NCBI RefSeq assembly: GCF_026248825.1
Contig: NZ_CP110973.1
Coordinates: forward strand, 2,437,001-2,501,000
Reading direction: 5' to 3'
Origin: Larkinella insperata
GTDB taxonomy: Bacteria; Bacteroidota; Bacteroidia; Cytophagales; Spirosomataceae
DNA: 64,000 bases
Shown: in pieces, positions 18,840 through 27,980 of the stretch
Layout of the letters: each line of letters begins with the position of its first letter
Numbering within the stretch: the stretch's first letter is position 1
Notes under the pieces: model-generated
What the model was told of the DNA's origin: nothing
Database searches by the model: none
Seen by the model: the letters and a program-made list of their open reading frames with translations, nothing else
Translations under genes and position numbers: made by a program

Positions 18840-19787
18840 CTATACTTCAACGAGCATTGCACCAAACGAATACCCACCACCAAACACCGTTAGGACGATT
18901 TTTTCGCCTTTCTTGAAAATGGAGCGGTTTTCGGACAAGGCAATGGCGCAGCCCGCGCAACCCGTGTTCCCGAGTTTCTGAATGTTGGAAAGCAGCTTGG
19001 ATTCGGGCAGTTTCAGCGTATTGATCACGTTCAGGCTGATGCGCAGGTTAGCCTGGTGCGGAATCAGGTAAGCCACATCGTCAATCGTCAGGTTGTGTTT
19101 CTCCAGCACCTGGACGCTTACTTTGGGCATGTACTGACAGGCGTGAATAAACACGTCGCGGCCGTGGGGCATGATAACGCCTTTTTCCAACGGTTTCAGC
19201 ATGACGCCGGTGGTGGCTTTTCCGCTGGTCGCGGCCCCGCCCGTAATGATGGTCTGGATCGTCATGTCGTCCTCGCTGATGCGCTCTTTGGAGATCAGCA
19301 GAGCGGCTGCTCCGTCGCCCCACAAATGCCCCGACACCGTGTCTGATTCGTTGTTGTAAGCCGTATTATGCTCCGAAACAACCACCACCGCCAGGGAAGC
19401 TTTGTTCATGGCAAAATAGCCTTCTACCACTTCGACGGCGTTGATCAGCGATGAACAGGCGGTTGAGATCGAAACCACCGGGATATCGGCTACACCCAGA
19501 TTGTGCTGGACAACGTGGGCCAGGGTGACAATGGTGTCGTATGGAGTGTAGGTAGCACCTACGATAAGGTCGATCTGAGAAGGAACAATCGTCGTTTGCT
19601 CGAACAGACGCCGGACGGCTTCCAGCGCCATAGTGTTTGTATTTTCGTCCGGTGCTGCTTTGCGACGTTCGTGGATACCGGTTCGTTCGATAATCCACTC
19701 GCTCGATAAACCGTTGAGCTTGGTAAAGTGTTCGTTGCCAACTACTTCGCTAGGAAGGTAATGGCTAACTGCATGAATATACATCAT
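18840..19787 (-). CDS. Beta-ketoacyl-ACP synthase III family protein
   Basis: This 315-residue thiolase-fold condensing enzyme keeps the FabH triad: C111 in ISTACSSL, H244 in LIPHQANLRI and N274 in LGNTGCAG. The N-terminal pattern (SEWIIERTGIHERR) is typical of KAS III. The gene stands alone without fab neighbours and ends on a shared terminator. Some residues around the Asn differ from housekeeping FabH, which usually reads NTSAAS. It may therefore be a second KAS III used for a specialised lipid or aryl polyene/flexirubin-type product, though it could still be the main FabH. Two adjacent ATG codons make the start ambiguous by one residue. Confidence 0.9.
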   Translation of the reverse strand: MMYIHAVSHYLPSEVVGNEHFTKLNGLSSEWIIERTGIHERRKAAPDENTNTMALEAVRRLFEQTTIVPSQIDLIVGATYTPYDTIVTLAHVVQHNLGVADIPVVSISTACSSLINAVEVVEGYFAMNKASLAVVVVSEHNTAYNNESDTVSGHLWGDGAAALLISKERISEDDMTIQTIITGGAATSGKATTGVMLKPLEKGVIMPHGRDVFIHACQYMPKVSVQVLEKHNLTIDDVAYLIPHQANLRISLNVINTLKLPESKLLSNIQKLGNTGCAGCAIALSENRSIFKKGEKIVLTVFGGGYSFGAMLVEV

Positions 19788-20155
19788 ACGGAATGAAAGA
19801 AAGGAATCCGCTTACGTGATTCCACGCCGAAAATTAAGTATTTCCGGGAAAGCGTAGTATTAAAAATTAGAACAATACCATAACATCTTCCTTTCTTTAT
19901 GAATTAGTTGTTAATGCAAATTACGACAAGGTTAAAAAACTGATTCCGTCTGCCCGTCGATGCGTTTAGTCGGTAGTCTGATTATAAATGTCCCGCAAAG
20001 AAAGAATAAAGATTGGAGGATCGCATGATCAAGGCATCTGCGGGCTTATTTTCTTTCATTAGTGAGATTCATAGAAAAAGGCAGAGAGATAAAAGCAAGG
20101 CGTTCAGAATACCTTACGCTTTGCCCTTACCTCTTTGCCCTGTGATCAAAACCGG
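19788..20155. other. 368 bp intergenic region upstream of the KAS III gene and downstream of secA
   Basis: No reading frame of note. The right part holds the secA terminator-like inverted repeat (20075-20139). A separate pair CCCGCA/TGCGGG around 19989-20044 is widely spaced and not convincing as a structure. The left part must contain the minus-strand promoter of the KAS III gene, but I could not fix its boxes. Confidence 0.5.
20075..20139 (-). terminator. Long imperfect hairpin, probable secA terminator
   Basis: Arms at 20080-20103 and 20116-20139 form a 24-position stem with five non-Watson-Crick positions, two or three of them G-U wobbles depending on strand, around a 12 nt loop. On the minus strand the structure is followed by TTTTT, fitting a rho-independent terminator 17 nt after the secA stop. 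The degenerate symmetry also resembles an old palindromic repeat. Confidence 0.65.
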
Positions 20156-23100
20156 TTAGTCAATTAAAACCGCCCGGCCACTCTGGACGTCGTTTTCGAC
20201 TACCTTGTATTTAACGTCCCGTTTGATGGTGCCGTCCATGTACTGAACGCTCACTTTTTCGTTCCGGTTAGCCACTTTCACCGACCGCATCGGCGCCTGC
20301 TTTTCGGCAGTTGCCATCTTGCGGGCATACTCCTGCGGTCCACCGGCGACGGGCTCTTCGTGATCTTCTTTGTTGGTGTGCAGCTCCGGCTGCGGTTCCG
20401 GATGGCGCTGGGGCGGAGCCTGCCGAACCTCCTGCTCCACTTCCTCGGCTTCCTGGCCCGGAATGTCGGTTTTGGTCAGGAAACTAATTGTATCGAAATT
20501 GACCTTGCTCAAAAACCGTTTGAACAACTCCACCGATTCAAATTTATAAACCAGCAACGGGTCTTTCTGTTCAAAAACAGCGTTCTGCACCGATTGTTTC
20601 AGGTCGTCCATTTCGCGCAGGTGTTCCTTCCATTCCTGGTCGATCACCGACAGCGAAACGGCTTTTTCCATTTCCGTAATCAGTTCGCGGCCTTCCGTTT
20701 CAACGGTTTTGCGAAGGTTGGCAACCACGGTCAGCTCGCGCAGCCCGTCGGAGAACGGAACTACGATGTCCTGAATGGTAGCTCCCCGCTCTTCCAGAAT
20801 GGATTGCAGAACCGGTCCGGACTTCTCGCGAATGGCAGTATTTTTATCGTGGTAGTGCCGATCAGCTTCTTCGTACAGCTTCTGCGCCAGTTCCTTGCTC
20901 TTCAGGCGGCTGAACTCTTCGCGGCTGATGGCGGTCTCAAACCCGAGGGCCGTCAGCGTTTGGAGTGCAAATTCGTCGTAGTTGCCTTCGTTGTTGTTTG
21001 CCAGGTCCTCGCAGACGTCGTACATCGTATTGGCGATGTCGAGGGCCAGCCGATCGCCGAACAGCGCGTTCCGACGGCGTTTGTAAATGGCCTCCCGCTG
21101 ATAGTTCATCACGTCGTCGTATTCCAGCAGGCGTTTCCGAATTCCGAAGTTGTTTTCTTCGACTTTCTTCTGCGCCCGTTCGATGGACTTCGTAATCATT
21201 GAATGCTGAATTACTTCACCTTCTTCCAGACCCATCCGGTCCATGACTTTGGCAATCCGGTCGGAACCGAAAAGCCGCATCAGGCTGTCTTCCAGCGAGA
21301 CGAAGAACTGCGTCGTACCGGGATCACCCTGACGACCGGCCCGACCGCGCAACTGGCGGTCAACGCGCCGGGATTCGTGCCGCTCCGTACCAACGATGGC
21401 CAGACCGCCCGCTGCCTTCGATTCCGGCGTCAGCTTGATGTCCGTTCCCCGACCGGCCATGTTCGTTGCAATCGTTACCGTTCCGGGCTTACCGGCTTCG
21501 GCCACAATTTCGGCCTCCCGCTGGTGTTGCTTGGCATTCAATACCTGGTGCGCAATTTTCCGCAGCGACAGCATCCGGCTTAACAATTCGGAGTTTTCAA
21601 CGGAAGTGGTACCCACCAGCACCGGACGTCCTTTCTCAACGAGGCTGACGATCTCGTCAACCACGGCATTGTATTTTTCCCGCACCGAACGGTAGACTTT
21701 ATCTTCCTCATCTTTCCGGACAATACCCCGGTTCGTCGGAATCACCACCACGTCCAGTTTGTAGATCGTCCAGAACTCCGACGCTTCGGTTTCGGCGGTA
21801 CCGGTCATCCCGGCCAGTTTATGATACATGCGGAAGTAGTTCTGCAGCGTAACCGTTGCGTAAGTCTGCGTGGCATCTTCTACTTTCACGCCTTCTTTGG
21901 CTTCCACGGCCTGGTGCAATCCGTCGGACCACCGGCGGCCTTCCATGATCCGGCCCGTCTGCTCATCAACAATTTTGACCTTGCCATCCATAATGACGTA
22001 ATCAACGTTGAGTTCAAACAGACAGTAGGCTTTCAGCAACTGGTTAACGGTATTGATCCGCTGGGTTTTTACCGAATAATCGCGGATGAGCGCTTCTTTG
22101 TGTAAGATTTTCTCTTTTTCCTCCAGCTCCGTGCTTTTGTCAATCGCGTTCATGTCAATCGACAGATCGGGCAGGATAAAGAAGTTGGGATCTTCGCCGG
22201 AACCGGTGATGTAATCAATTCCCTTTTCGGTAAGGTCGATGCTGTTGTGCCGCTCGTCGATCGTGAAGTACAACGGGGCATCGGCTTCAGGCATCAACTT
22301 CTGGTTTTCGGCCAGGTAGACCGATTCCGTTTTCTGGAGAACGGCCTTGATCCCCGTTTCACTCAGGTATTTGATCAACGGCTTGTATTTCGGCAGACCC
22401 CGGTGGGCGCGGAATAAGGCCAGACCGCCTTCTTTTTCGTCGCCGGCGGCAATTTTCTTTTTGGCCTCGTTCAGCAGGTCCTGAACCAGTTTGCGCTGAA
22501 CTTCGGCGACGCGGGCAATGCGGGGCTTCAGTTCGGCAAACTCCTGTTCGTCACCGCGCGGCACGGGACCGGAAATGATCAACGGCGTCCGGGCGTCATC
22601 GATCAACACGGAGTCGACCTCATCGACCATGGCGTAATGGTGCTTGCGCTGAACCAGTTCGTCGACCCCCCGCGACATGTTATCGCGCAGGTAGTCGAAA
22701 CCAAATTCGTTGTTGGTACCGTAAGTAATATCGGCCAGATACGCCTGTTTGCGGGAGAAGGAGTTGGGTTGGTGTTTATCGATGCAATCGACGCGCAAGC
22801 CGTGGAACTCGAACAGCGGGGCCATCCACTCGGAGTCGCGTTTCGCCAGGTAGTCGTTGACGGTTACGATATGAACTCCGCGACCGGCCAGGGCGTTCAG
22901 GTAAGCCGGGAACGTAGCAACCAGCGTTTTACCTTCCCCGGTTGCCATCTCCGAAATTTTACCCTGGTGCAATACCGTACCCCCGATGATCTGCACATCG
23001 TAGTGGACCATGTCCCACTTGATCTGGGTTCCGGCGGCATCCCAGCTATTGGCCCAGTAGGCTTTATCGCCGGTGATGGTAATGTGTTTTTTGCGGGCGG

Positions 23101-23530
23101 CAAATTCACGGTCGAATTCAGTAGCGGTTACCTCCAGCTGCTCGTTTTCCTTAAACCGTTTAGCCGTTTCTTTCACAACGGCAAACGCCTGCGGCAGAAT
23201 ATCGAGCAAAACCACTTCCAGTTCCTTGTTCCGGTCGGCTTCCAGTTTATCGATCTGGTTGAAGATGCGTTGTTTGGCATCCACGTCCAGATCAGGCTGA
23301 TCGGCTACCTGCTTTTGAAGATCGGCGAGCTGGGTATCGATCGGCTGCAACCGTTGCGCAATAACCTGCTTGAGTTCAACCGTTGCGTTTCGAAGCTGAT
23401 CGTTGGAAAGAGACTGTAATTTTTGAAACTCAGCGTTTACTTTGTCGACGTACGGGAGCAGTTCGCGAATGTCCCGATCCGACTTAGTACCGAAGAGTTT
23501 GGTAATGCCCTTTGTTATGAGGTTAATCAT
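20156..23530 (-). CDS. secA: Preprotein translocase ATPase SecA
   Basis: SecA is the ATP-driven motor that pushes preproteins through SecYEG. The 1,124-residue product has Walker A MATGEGKTLVA, the DEAD-like MVDEVDSVLIDDARTPLI, the pre-protein crosslinking region, and NMAGRGTDIKL with the RGRAGRQGDPG motif of the second nucleotide-binding fold. It is longer than E. coli SecA (901 residues), with the insertions common in Bacteroidota. The C-terminus is a Glu/Pro/Gln-rich linker ending in VQSGRAVLID and has no Cys/His zinc finger, so SecB-type zinc-dependent binding there is unlikely. It is monocistronic. Confidence 0.98.
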   Translation of the reverse strand: MINLITKGITKLFGTKSDRDIRELLPYVDKVNAEFQKLQSLSNDQLRNATVELKQVIAQRLQPIDTQLADLQKQVADQPDLDVDAKQRIFNQIDKLEADRNKELEVVLLDILPQAFAVVKETAKRFKENEQLEVTATEFDREFAARKKHITITGDKAYWANSWDAAGTQIKWDMVHYDVQIIGGTVLHQGKISEMATGEGKTLVATFPAYLNALAGRGVHIVTVNDYLAKRDSEWMAPLFEFHGLRVDCIDKHQPNSFSRKQAYLADITYGTNNEFGFDYLRDNMSRGVDELVQRKHHYAMVDEVDSVLIDDARTPLIISGPVPRGDEQEFAELKPRIARVAEVQRKLVQDLLNEAKKKIAAGDEKEGGLALFRAHRGLPKYKPLIKYLSETGIKAVLQKTESVYLAENQKLMPEADAPLYFTIDERHNSIDLTEKGIDYITGSGEDPNFFILPDLSIDMNAIDKSTELEEKEKILHKEALIRDYSVKTQRINTVNQLLKAYCLFELNVDYVIMDGKVKIVDEQTGRIMEGRRWSDGLHQAVEAKEGVKVEDATQTYATVTLQNYFRMYHKLAGMTGTAETEASEFWTIYKLDVVVIPTNRGIVRKDEEDKVYRSVREKYNAVVDEIVSLVEKGRPVLVGTTSVENSELLSRMLSLRKIAHQVLNAKQHQREAEIVAEAGKPGTVTIATNMAGRGTDIKLTPESKAAGGLAIVGTERHESRRVDRQLRGRAGRQGDPGTTQFFVSLEDSLMRLFGSDRIAKVMDRMGLEEGEVIQHSMITKSIERAQKKVEENNFGIRKRLLEYDDVMNYQREAIYKRRRNALFGDRLALDIANTMYDVCEDLANNNEGNYDEFALQTLTALGFETAISREEFSRLKSKELAQKLYEEADRHYHDKNTAIREKSGPVLQSILEERGATIQDIVVPFSDGLRELTVVANLRKTVETEGRELITEMEKAVSLSVIDQEWKEHLREMDDLKQSVQNAVFEQKDPLLVYKFESVELFKRFLSKVNFDTISFLTKTDIPGQEAEEVEQEVRQAPPQRHPEPQPELHTNKEDHEEPVAGGPQEYARKMATAEKQAPMRSVKVANRNEKVSVQYMDGTIKRDVKYKVVENDVQSGRAVLID

Positions 23531-23821
23531 TCTAAGTATCTATTAAACGAAAGTTTCAATAAAGTTCTGCAAAATTAGGGGTTTACGCCATAGAATAGTA
23601 ACAATTTCTGAATCAGTTTCATTGCGTACCACCCTGAGATTTTGGATAAACGGTCTTACAAAGGAATAAATCGTCATTCCTGGCCTTGTCCATTCACTAA
23701 ATGATTAAAGAAACTTAATGATAAAATCATCCGAAGAAACCTTAAAATAAGTATTTATGCGTGGTAAGTTGTCCGATTAACGTCCGTTTTACGCACACAA
23801 CGGTATTTCAACTATAACGGC

Positions 23822-24865
23822 ATGGAAAAGCTGAATGTATTGCTCTGGAATATGGAGTGGATGAATGACCTGTTTGACAGCAGCGGTACCTTTCGGCCGG
23901 ATGATGCCGTTCCGCAGCATGCGCCGGACACCACCGTGCGGACCCGTCGGACCCAGCTGTCGGGCGTTATTGCGGAAATAGACCCGGATGTGGTGATTGT
24001 TGTCGAAGGGCCAAACACCGATAAGGAACTGCAACTGTTTTTTGATACGGACATAACCGGCACCTGGATCACGAAAGTACAACCCACCAAAGGGTCCTCC
24101 CAACTCGTTGGCTGTGCCATCCGGACCGACCGGGGTAAGTTCGATGCGGCAAATCCACTGAAGTTTTTCGATACCGCCAACAAAGACCAATTTCCCGAGT
24201 TTCAGCCGTTTGACATCGATACCGAAGACGACGGTGTAATCGAACGCTACCGCTTTGAGCGCTCTCCCTTGTACGTGGAGCTTCGGACGGCGGGTGGCCA
24301 TTCTGTCCGGTTTCTGGGACTGCACCTGAAGAGCAAGGGCATTTTCGACGCCTACGAATGGAGCAAATGGTGGGAGGTGGCCGACGCCAACCGCCGAAAG
24401 CTGCTGGCGCAGGCTACGCAGATTCGGCTGAACTTCCTGAACAAATACCTGCTGAACGAGGACACCCGAAACATTCCGCTGATTGTCTGTGGCGACATCA
24501 ACGACGGCCCCGGCCTGGATGCTAGTGAGAAACGAATTTTGGGCAGCGGCATCGAACGGTTGATGGGGACGGTCTGGTATCCCGCCCTGTGTCTGGGCAA
24601 CGCCCTGTTTGATTACTGCCTGACGCCCGCCGATCGGCTGAATCTGCGGTTCGAAAAAATTTATACGACTTCTTTTCGTGACCCGATTTTCAACAACACC
24701 TGGCATAAAGAGTGGATCGACCACGTGTTGTATTCCCGAAACCGTCCACAACCCTGGGTAACCAGTGCCCGGATTTACACCGAAATGCCCGATGGTCGGA
24801 AGATCTGGGATAAGTACCCCCATGCTTCCGATCACATGCCGGTTTCGGTGGAAATTAGTTTGTAA
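23822..24865 (+). CDS. Endonuclease/exonuclease/phosphatase (EEP) superfamily hydrolase
   Basis: This 347-residue EEP-fold metal-dependent phosphoesterase shows the family's ordered motifs: LLWNMEW at the start, VVVEGP (metal-binding Glu), GLHLKSKG, CGDINDGPG (Asp/Asn pair), EWIDHVL and the terminal SDHMPVSVEI. No signal peptide is seen, so it should be cytoplasmic. Members of this superfamily cut DNA, RNA, phosphoinositides or nucleotides, and the substrate here cannot be told. It is divergent from secA with 291 bp between them, and nothing in the context points to DNA repair specifically. Confidence 0.85.
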   Translation: MEKLNVLLWNMEWMNDLFDSSGTFRPDDAVPQHAPDTTVRTRRTQLSGVIAEIDPDVVIVVEGPNTDKELQLFFDTDITGTWITKVQPTKGSSQLVGCAIRTDRGKFDAANPLKFFDTANKDQFPEFQPFDIDTEDDGVIERYRFERSPLYVELRTAGGHSVRFLGLHLKSKGIFDAYEWSKWWEVADANRRKLLAQATQIRLNFLNKYLLNEDTRNIPLIVCGDINDGPGLDASEKRILGSGIERLMGTVWYPALCLGNALFDYCLTPADRLNLRFEKIYTTSFRDPIFNNTWHKEWIDHVLYSRNRPQPWVTSARIYTEMPDGRKIWDKYPHASDHMPVSVEISL

Positions 24866-24989
24866 ACCTGAACGTAAAATTGCTTGAGGTTGAAAAGCTG
24901 GCGGAAGGGTTGTAAGTTGGTATGAAATTTTGGCGGGATTATGTTGGATTCTGCCGATTCAAATTCATCCTGATCATTCCTGAACCCTC

Positions 24990-26315
24990 ATGACAACTTC
25001 CCGCAGAAAATTTCTCCGGCAATCTTCCCAGTTAGCCACCGGCGTTGGCTTGGCAACGGCCCTCCCGGCCGATGTGTTGGCTTCACACCCCCAAACCGCT
25101 CCGGGCGACGAGATCCGGGTGGGCCTGATCGGCTGCAACAGCATGGGCTGGTCCGACCTGAACTCCATGCTCAAACACCCGGGTGTTCGCTGCCTGGCTT
25201 TATGCGATGTTGACAGCAATGTGCTGAACAAACGGGCCGCCGAGCTGGAGAAAATGTCTGGCAAGAAGCCGGTTTTATACAGTGATTTTCGGAAGTTGCT
25301 GGAAAACAAAGACATTGATGCCGTGATCATCGGCACACCCGACCACTGGCATTGCCTGCAAACCGTCTACGCCTGTCAGGCCGGGAAGGATGTGTACGTG
25401 GAAAAACCGATGGCCAATTCCATTGAGGAGTGCAACCTGATGGTGGAAGCCGCCCGAAAATACAACCGCATCGTGCAGGTGGGGCAGTGGCAGCGCAGCG
25501 GTCCGCACTGGAACGCAGCCCTGGACTTTGTGCGTTCCGGAAAAATTGGCCGCATTCGCTCAGTCAAAACCTGGGCGTTTATGCCCTACGGCAAAACATT
25601 CCCGGTTAAGCCGGACGCAGCCGTCCCGGCGGGTGTCGATTACGACATGTGGCTGGGACCGGCCCCCAAACGGCCTTTCAACCCCAACCGGTTTCACGGC
25701 AGCTTCCGGTATTTCTGGGATTATGCCGGTGGGCTAATGACCGACTGGGGGGCCCACATGATCGACATGGCGCTGGCCGGAATGAACGTTACAGCTCCCA
25801 AAACCGTCGTCGCCTTGGGCGGCAAATACGGCTTTCCGGATCACGCCAGCGAAACGCCCGATACGCTACAGGTGGTATATGACTACGGTAATTTCACGCT
25901 CCTCTGGGAACAATCGCTCGGCACAGGCCGCGGGCCTTTTGACCGCGAACACGGTGTGGCTTTTATCGGTAACCAGGGAACAGTGGTGATTGATCGCTCC
26001 AAATGGGAATTGTTTCCGGAAGTGGACGCGGGCAATTACCTGATCCCGGCCCAGCCGCCGAAATTCGGCAACGGCCGGGACCTCGACAGCCATACGCTTA
26101 ACTTCGTCACCTGCGTCCGGACCCGGCAAAAGCCCAACTGCCCGGCGGAGGTAGGCCAGGCTGTGGCCCTGCACGCGCATCTGGGGAACATCGCCTACCG
26201 GACGGGGCAGAAACTGGTTTGGGATGCTGAAAAGAATCAGATTGTTGGCAACGAAAAAGCCGCTGAACTGGCCAAGGCCCGTTACCACGGCAACTGGAAC
26301 GTGCCAAAGGTGTAA
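24990..26315 (+). CDS. Gfo/Idh/MocA family oxidoreductase with Tat signal
   Basis: This 441-residue NAD(P)-dependent oxidoreductase begins with a twin-arginine signal (SRRKFLRQSS then a hydrophobic run to ALPADVLA), so it should be folded in the cytoplasm and exported with its cofactor. The Rossmann part has RVGLIGCNSMG and the family's VYVEKPMA motif (EKP) at about residues 138-145; the C-terminal alpha/beta domain has DWGAHMIDMAL. Exported members in Bacteroidota act on sugars or glycosides. No sugar gene lies next to it, so the substrate is unknown. Confidence 0.9.
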   Translation: MTTSRRKFLRQSSQLATGVGLATALPADVLASHPQTAPGDEIRVGLIGCNSMGWSDLNSMLKHPGVRCLALCDVDSNVLNKRAAELEKMSGKKPVLYSDFRKLLENKDIDAVIIGTPDHWHCLQTVYACQAGKDVYVEKPMANSIEECNLMVEAARKYNRIVQVGQWQRSGPHWNAALDFVRSGKIGRIRSVKTWAFMPYGKTFPVKPDAAVPAGVDYDMWLGPAPKRPFNPNRFHGSFRYFWDYAGGLMTDWGAHMIDMALAGMNVTAPKTVVALGGKYGFPDHASETPDTLQVVYDYGNFTLLWEQSLGTGRGPFDREHGVAFIGNQGTVVIDRSKWELFPEVDAGNYLIPAQPPKFGNGRDLDSHTLNFVTCVRTRQKPNCPAEVGQAVALHAHLGNIAYRTGQKLVWDAEKNQIVGNEKAAELAKARYHGNWNVPKV

Positions 26316-26416
26316 GGTGCTGGTGCGACATTTTGGCCGCCCGAAGTGACTTTCAGAAACGAAATTCTTCTAAAGTAGTACGCTTGTACGATACTACTAT
26401 TTACGGAAGACAGCTT

Positions 26417-27433
26417 ATGAAAATCACTACGCGTCTGACCGCGGCTCTGCGACAGATTTCGTTGGTTCTGGGTTCAGGATTGTTGGGGGCCACCGCAGCA
26501 CTGGCCCAATGCGCCCAAAAGAATGGAAAGGATCAGTCCGTTGACTTTCGTCTTACATACGATAAAGCCAATCAGCGCATTACCGCCTGGTACGTGCCTT
26601 CCATATCCAGTACGCACCGGTTGGTAACGGGGCAGTTCAGCATTGTAACCCCCGACGGTTTCACGGCGCCGGAAACGGGATCAGGTCAGGATTCGAAGCT
26701 GGAAATCACGAACATCAACGGCTCCTGGCAAGATTTCGTTTTTGATAATGATTTGTTTACCTCAAAAGCCATGTCGCCCCTGGCGTCGCTCGAAGGGATT
26801 GTCGTTCATCAGGTGGGGATGGCTCCGCAGGCAACTGACATCGGGGCTGTCACGGCGGGTCAACCCGTGCCTTTATTTTCGTTTCCATCAACCGCCAAGG
26901 AGGGAACCGTACGAATTGTTGATACCGGAGAAAAGGTTCAGAAAGAGATTTTGAGCAAATTCGGCGGTAATATCAGCAATGAAATTTCCATCCAGTCACC
27001 CGTCAAAGCCTTTGTGCGGGCCGAGCAACTTTATTGCAAAAACGACCTTCAGAAGAAGATTGATTTCAAGAAAACGGTTCTGGTTGACCCTACAGCAGTG
27101 GGAGCGTCCAAGTCGCCCACGGACGCCCAGACTATTGGTATGACTAACGCCAATGATCTTGATCTGTTGGGGGCGGAATCGTTGGTCGTAACGCCGAATC
27201 CGGCTACCGTTGAATTAGTGGTCCGGTATCAATTACTAGCGGCTGGCAACGCTGGCATCGATCTGGTGGACGAACAGGGCCGAACCGTTCAGACAATCGT
27301 CGCGCGTAAACATCATAATATTGGAAAATATTACCTCAAAGTAACTTTACAGGATATGGCCGCCGGAATGTATTTCTGTGCGCTGAAAGGCGAAGAGGGG
27401 CAGAAAACCGTCAAAGTCATGATTGCGAAATAA
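26417..27433 (+). CDS. Secreted protein of unknown function with type IX secretion (T9SS) C-terminal domain
   Basis: I start this gene at ATG 26417, with GGAAGA 8 bp upstream, giving 338 residues and a signal peptide through ATAALAQC. The central region is not a family I recognise; it contains paired Cys residues early (QCAQKNG) and at YCKND. The last 80 residues form a T9SS type-A sorting domain: VVTPNPATVELVVRY, then IDLVDEQGRTV, then GKYYLKVTLQDMAAGMYF and the terminal KTVKVMIAK. The protein is therefore probably exported across the outer membrane and attached or released. A terminator follows 25 bp after the stop. Confidence 0.8.
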   Translation: MKITTRLTAALRQISLVLGSGLLGATAALAQCAQKNGKDQSVDFRLTYDKANQRITAWYVPSISSTHRLVTGQFSIVTPDGFTAPETGSGQDSKLEITNINGSWQDFVFDNDLFTSKAMSPLASLEGIVVHQVGMAPQATDIGAVTAGQPVPLFSFPSTAKEGTVRIVDTGEKVQKEILSKFGGNISNEISIQSPVKAFVRAEQLYCKNDLQKKIDFKKTVLVDPTAVGASKSPTDAQTIGMTNANDLDLLGAESLVVTPNPATVELVVRYQLLAAGNAGIDLVDEQGRTVQTIVARKHHNIGKYYLKVTLQDMAAGMYFCALKGEEGQKTVKVMIAK

Positions 27434-27458
27434 TCTATCCGTACCATTCATACCCCAT

Positions 27459-27494
27459 AAAAGGCCGGAAACTGCGAGGTTTCCGGTCTTTTTT
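27459..27494 (+). terminator. Rho-independent terminator after the T9SS cargo gene
   Basis: AAAAGGCCGGAAAC and GTTTCCGGTCTTTT form a 14 bp stem with one G-T wobble and a 6 nt loop, running straight into a T-tract. Confidence 0.92.
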
Positions 27495-27508
27495 ATCCAG
27501 TCTCCGCG

Positions 27509-27545
27509 TGTCCGTTAGAGGACGTAGTTTGTCCGTAATTGGACA
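27509..27545 (+). promoter_or_regulatory. Two tandem dyad sites upstream of padR, putative operator
   Basis: TGTCCGTTAGAGGACG (27509-27524) and TGTCCGTAATTGGACA (27530-27545) share the dyad GTCC-N6-GGAC. They start exactly 21 bp apart, about two turns of the helix, so bound dimers would sit on the same face. They lie about 100 bp upstream of the PadR regulator, which is the obvious candidate to bind them. Confidence 0.55.
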
Positions 27546-27641
27546 GCCCCCTGAAGGCATATCGCCAATTCTGCGGTATAAACGTCGTTTTTAACGCTGG
27601 CAAAAGATTTGTACGATAAAATAGAAACTAATCCTGAATTC

Positions 27642-27980
27642 ATGCGTCGTACCTATTTGGGAGAATTTGAAGAGGTGGTTCTGTTAATGGTTGCCATTCT
27701 GGACGGCGAAGCGTACGGTGTTACCGTCAGTCAGGCCCTTGAAGAACATACGGGTCGGCTGGTTACGTTTGGAACCGTTCACAACACGTTGATTCGGCTG
27801 GAGGAAAAAGGCTTTGTAAGTTCGGAACTGGGCGGGGCCACCGCCGAGCGGGGTGGACGACGCAAGCGGCTGTTCCAGGTAACGGCTTTGGGCAGCCAAG
27901 CTTTGCAGGATATCCAGCAACTTCGGAATCAGCTCTGGCACTTGGTACCGCCCCACGCTTTAAAAGTCAGTGGTCTATGA
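27642..27980 (+). CDS. PadR family transcriptional regulator
   Basis: This 112-residue winged-helix regulator consists of little more than the PadR domain. The ATG at 27642 gives the usual family opening MRRTYLGEFEEVVLLMVAIL; an upstream TTG would add 11 residues and is less likely. The wing region carries TFGTVHNTLIRLEEKGFV and the Arg-rich ERGGRRKRLFQVT. Its last bases overlap the start of the permease gene in ATGA, so both are made from one message. It probably represses its own operon through the dyad sites upstream. Confidence 0.9.
   Translation: MRRTYLGEFEEVVLLMVAILDGEAYGVTVSQALEEHTGRLVTFGTVHNTLIRLEEKGFVSSELGGATAERGGRRKRLFQVTALGSQALQDIQQLRNQLWHLVPPHALKVSGL

Noticed and set aside
19989..20044. 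CCCGCA...TGCGGG pair with nearby AAAGAAAG and TTCTTT tracts
   Set aside because: Only 6 bp arms separated by more than 40 nt, and the flanking tracts are not in pairing order.
23789..24835. 348-codon minus-strand frame opposite the EEP hydrolase
   Set aside because: Antisense shadow; all EEP motifs are on the plus strand.
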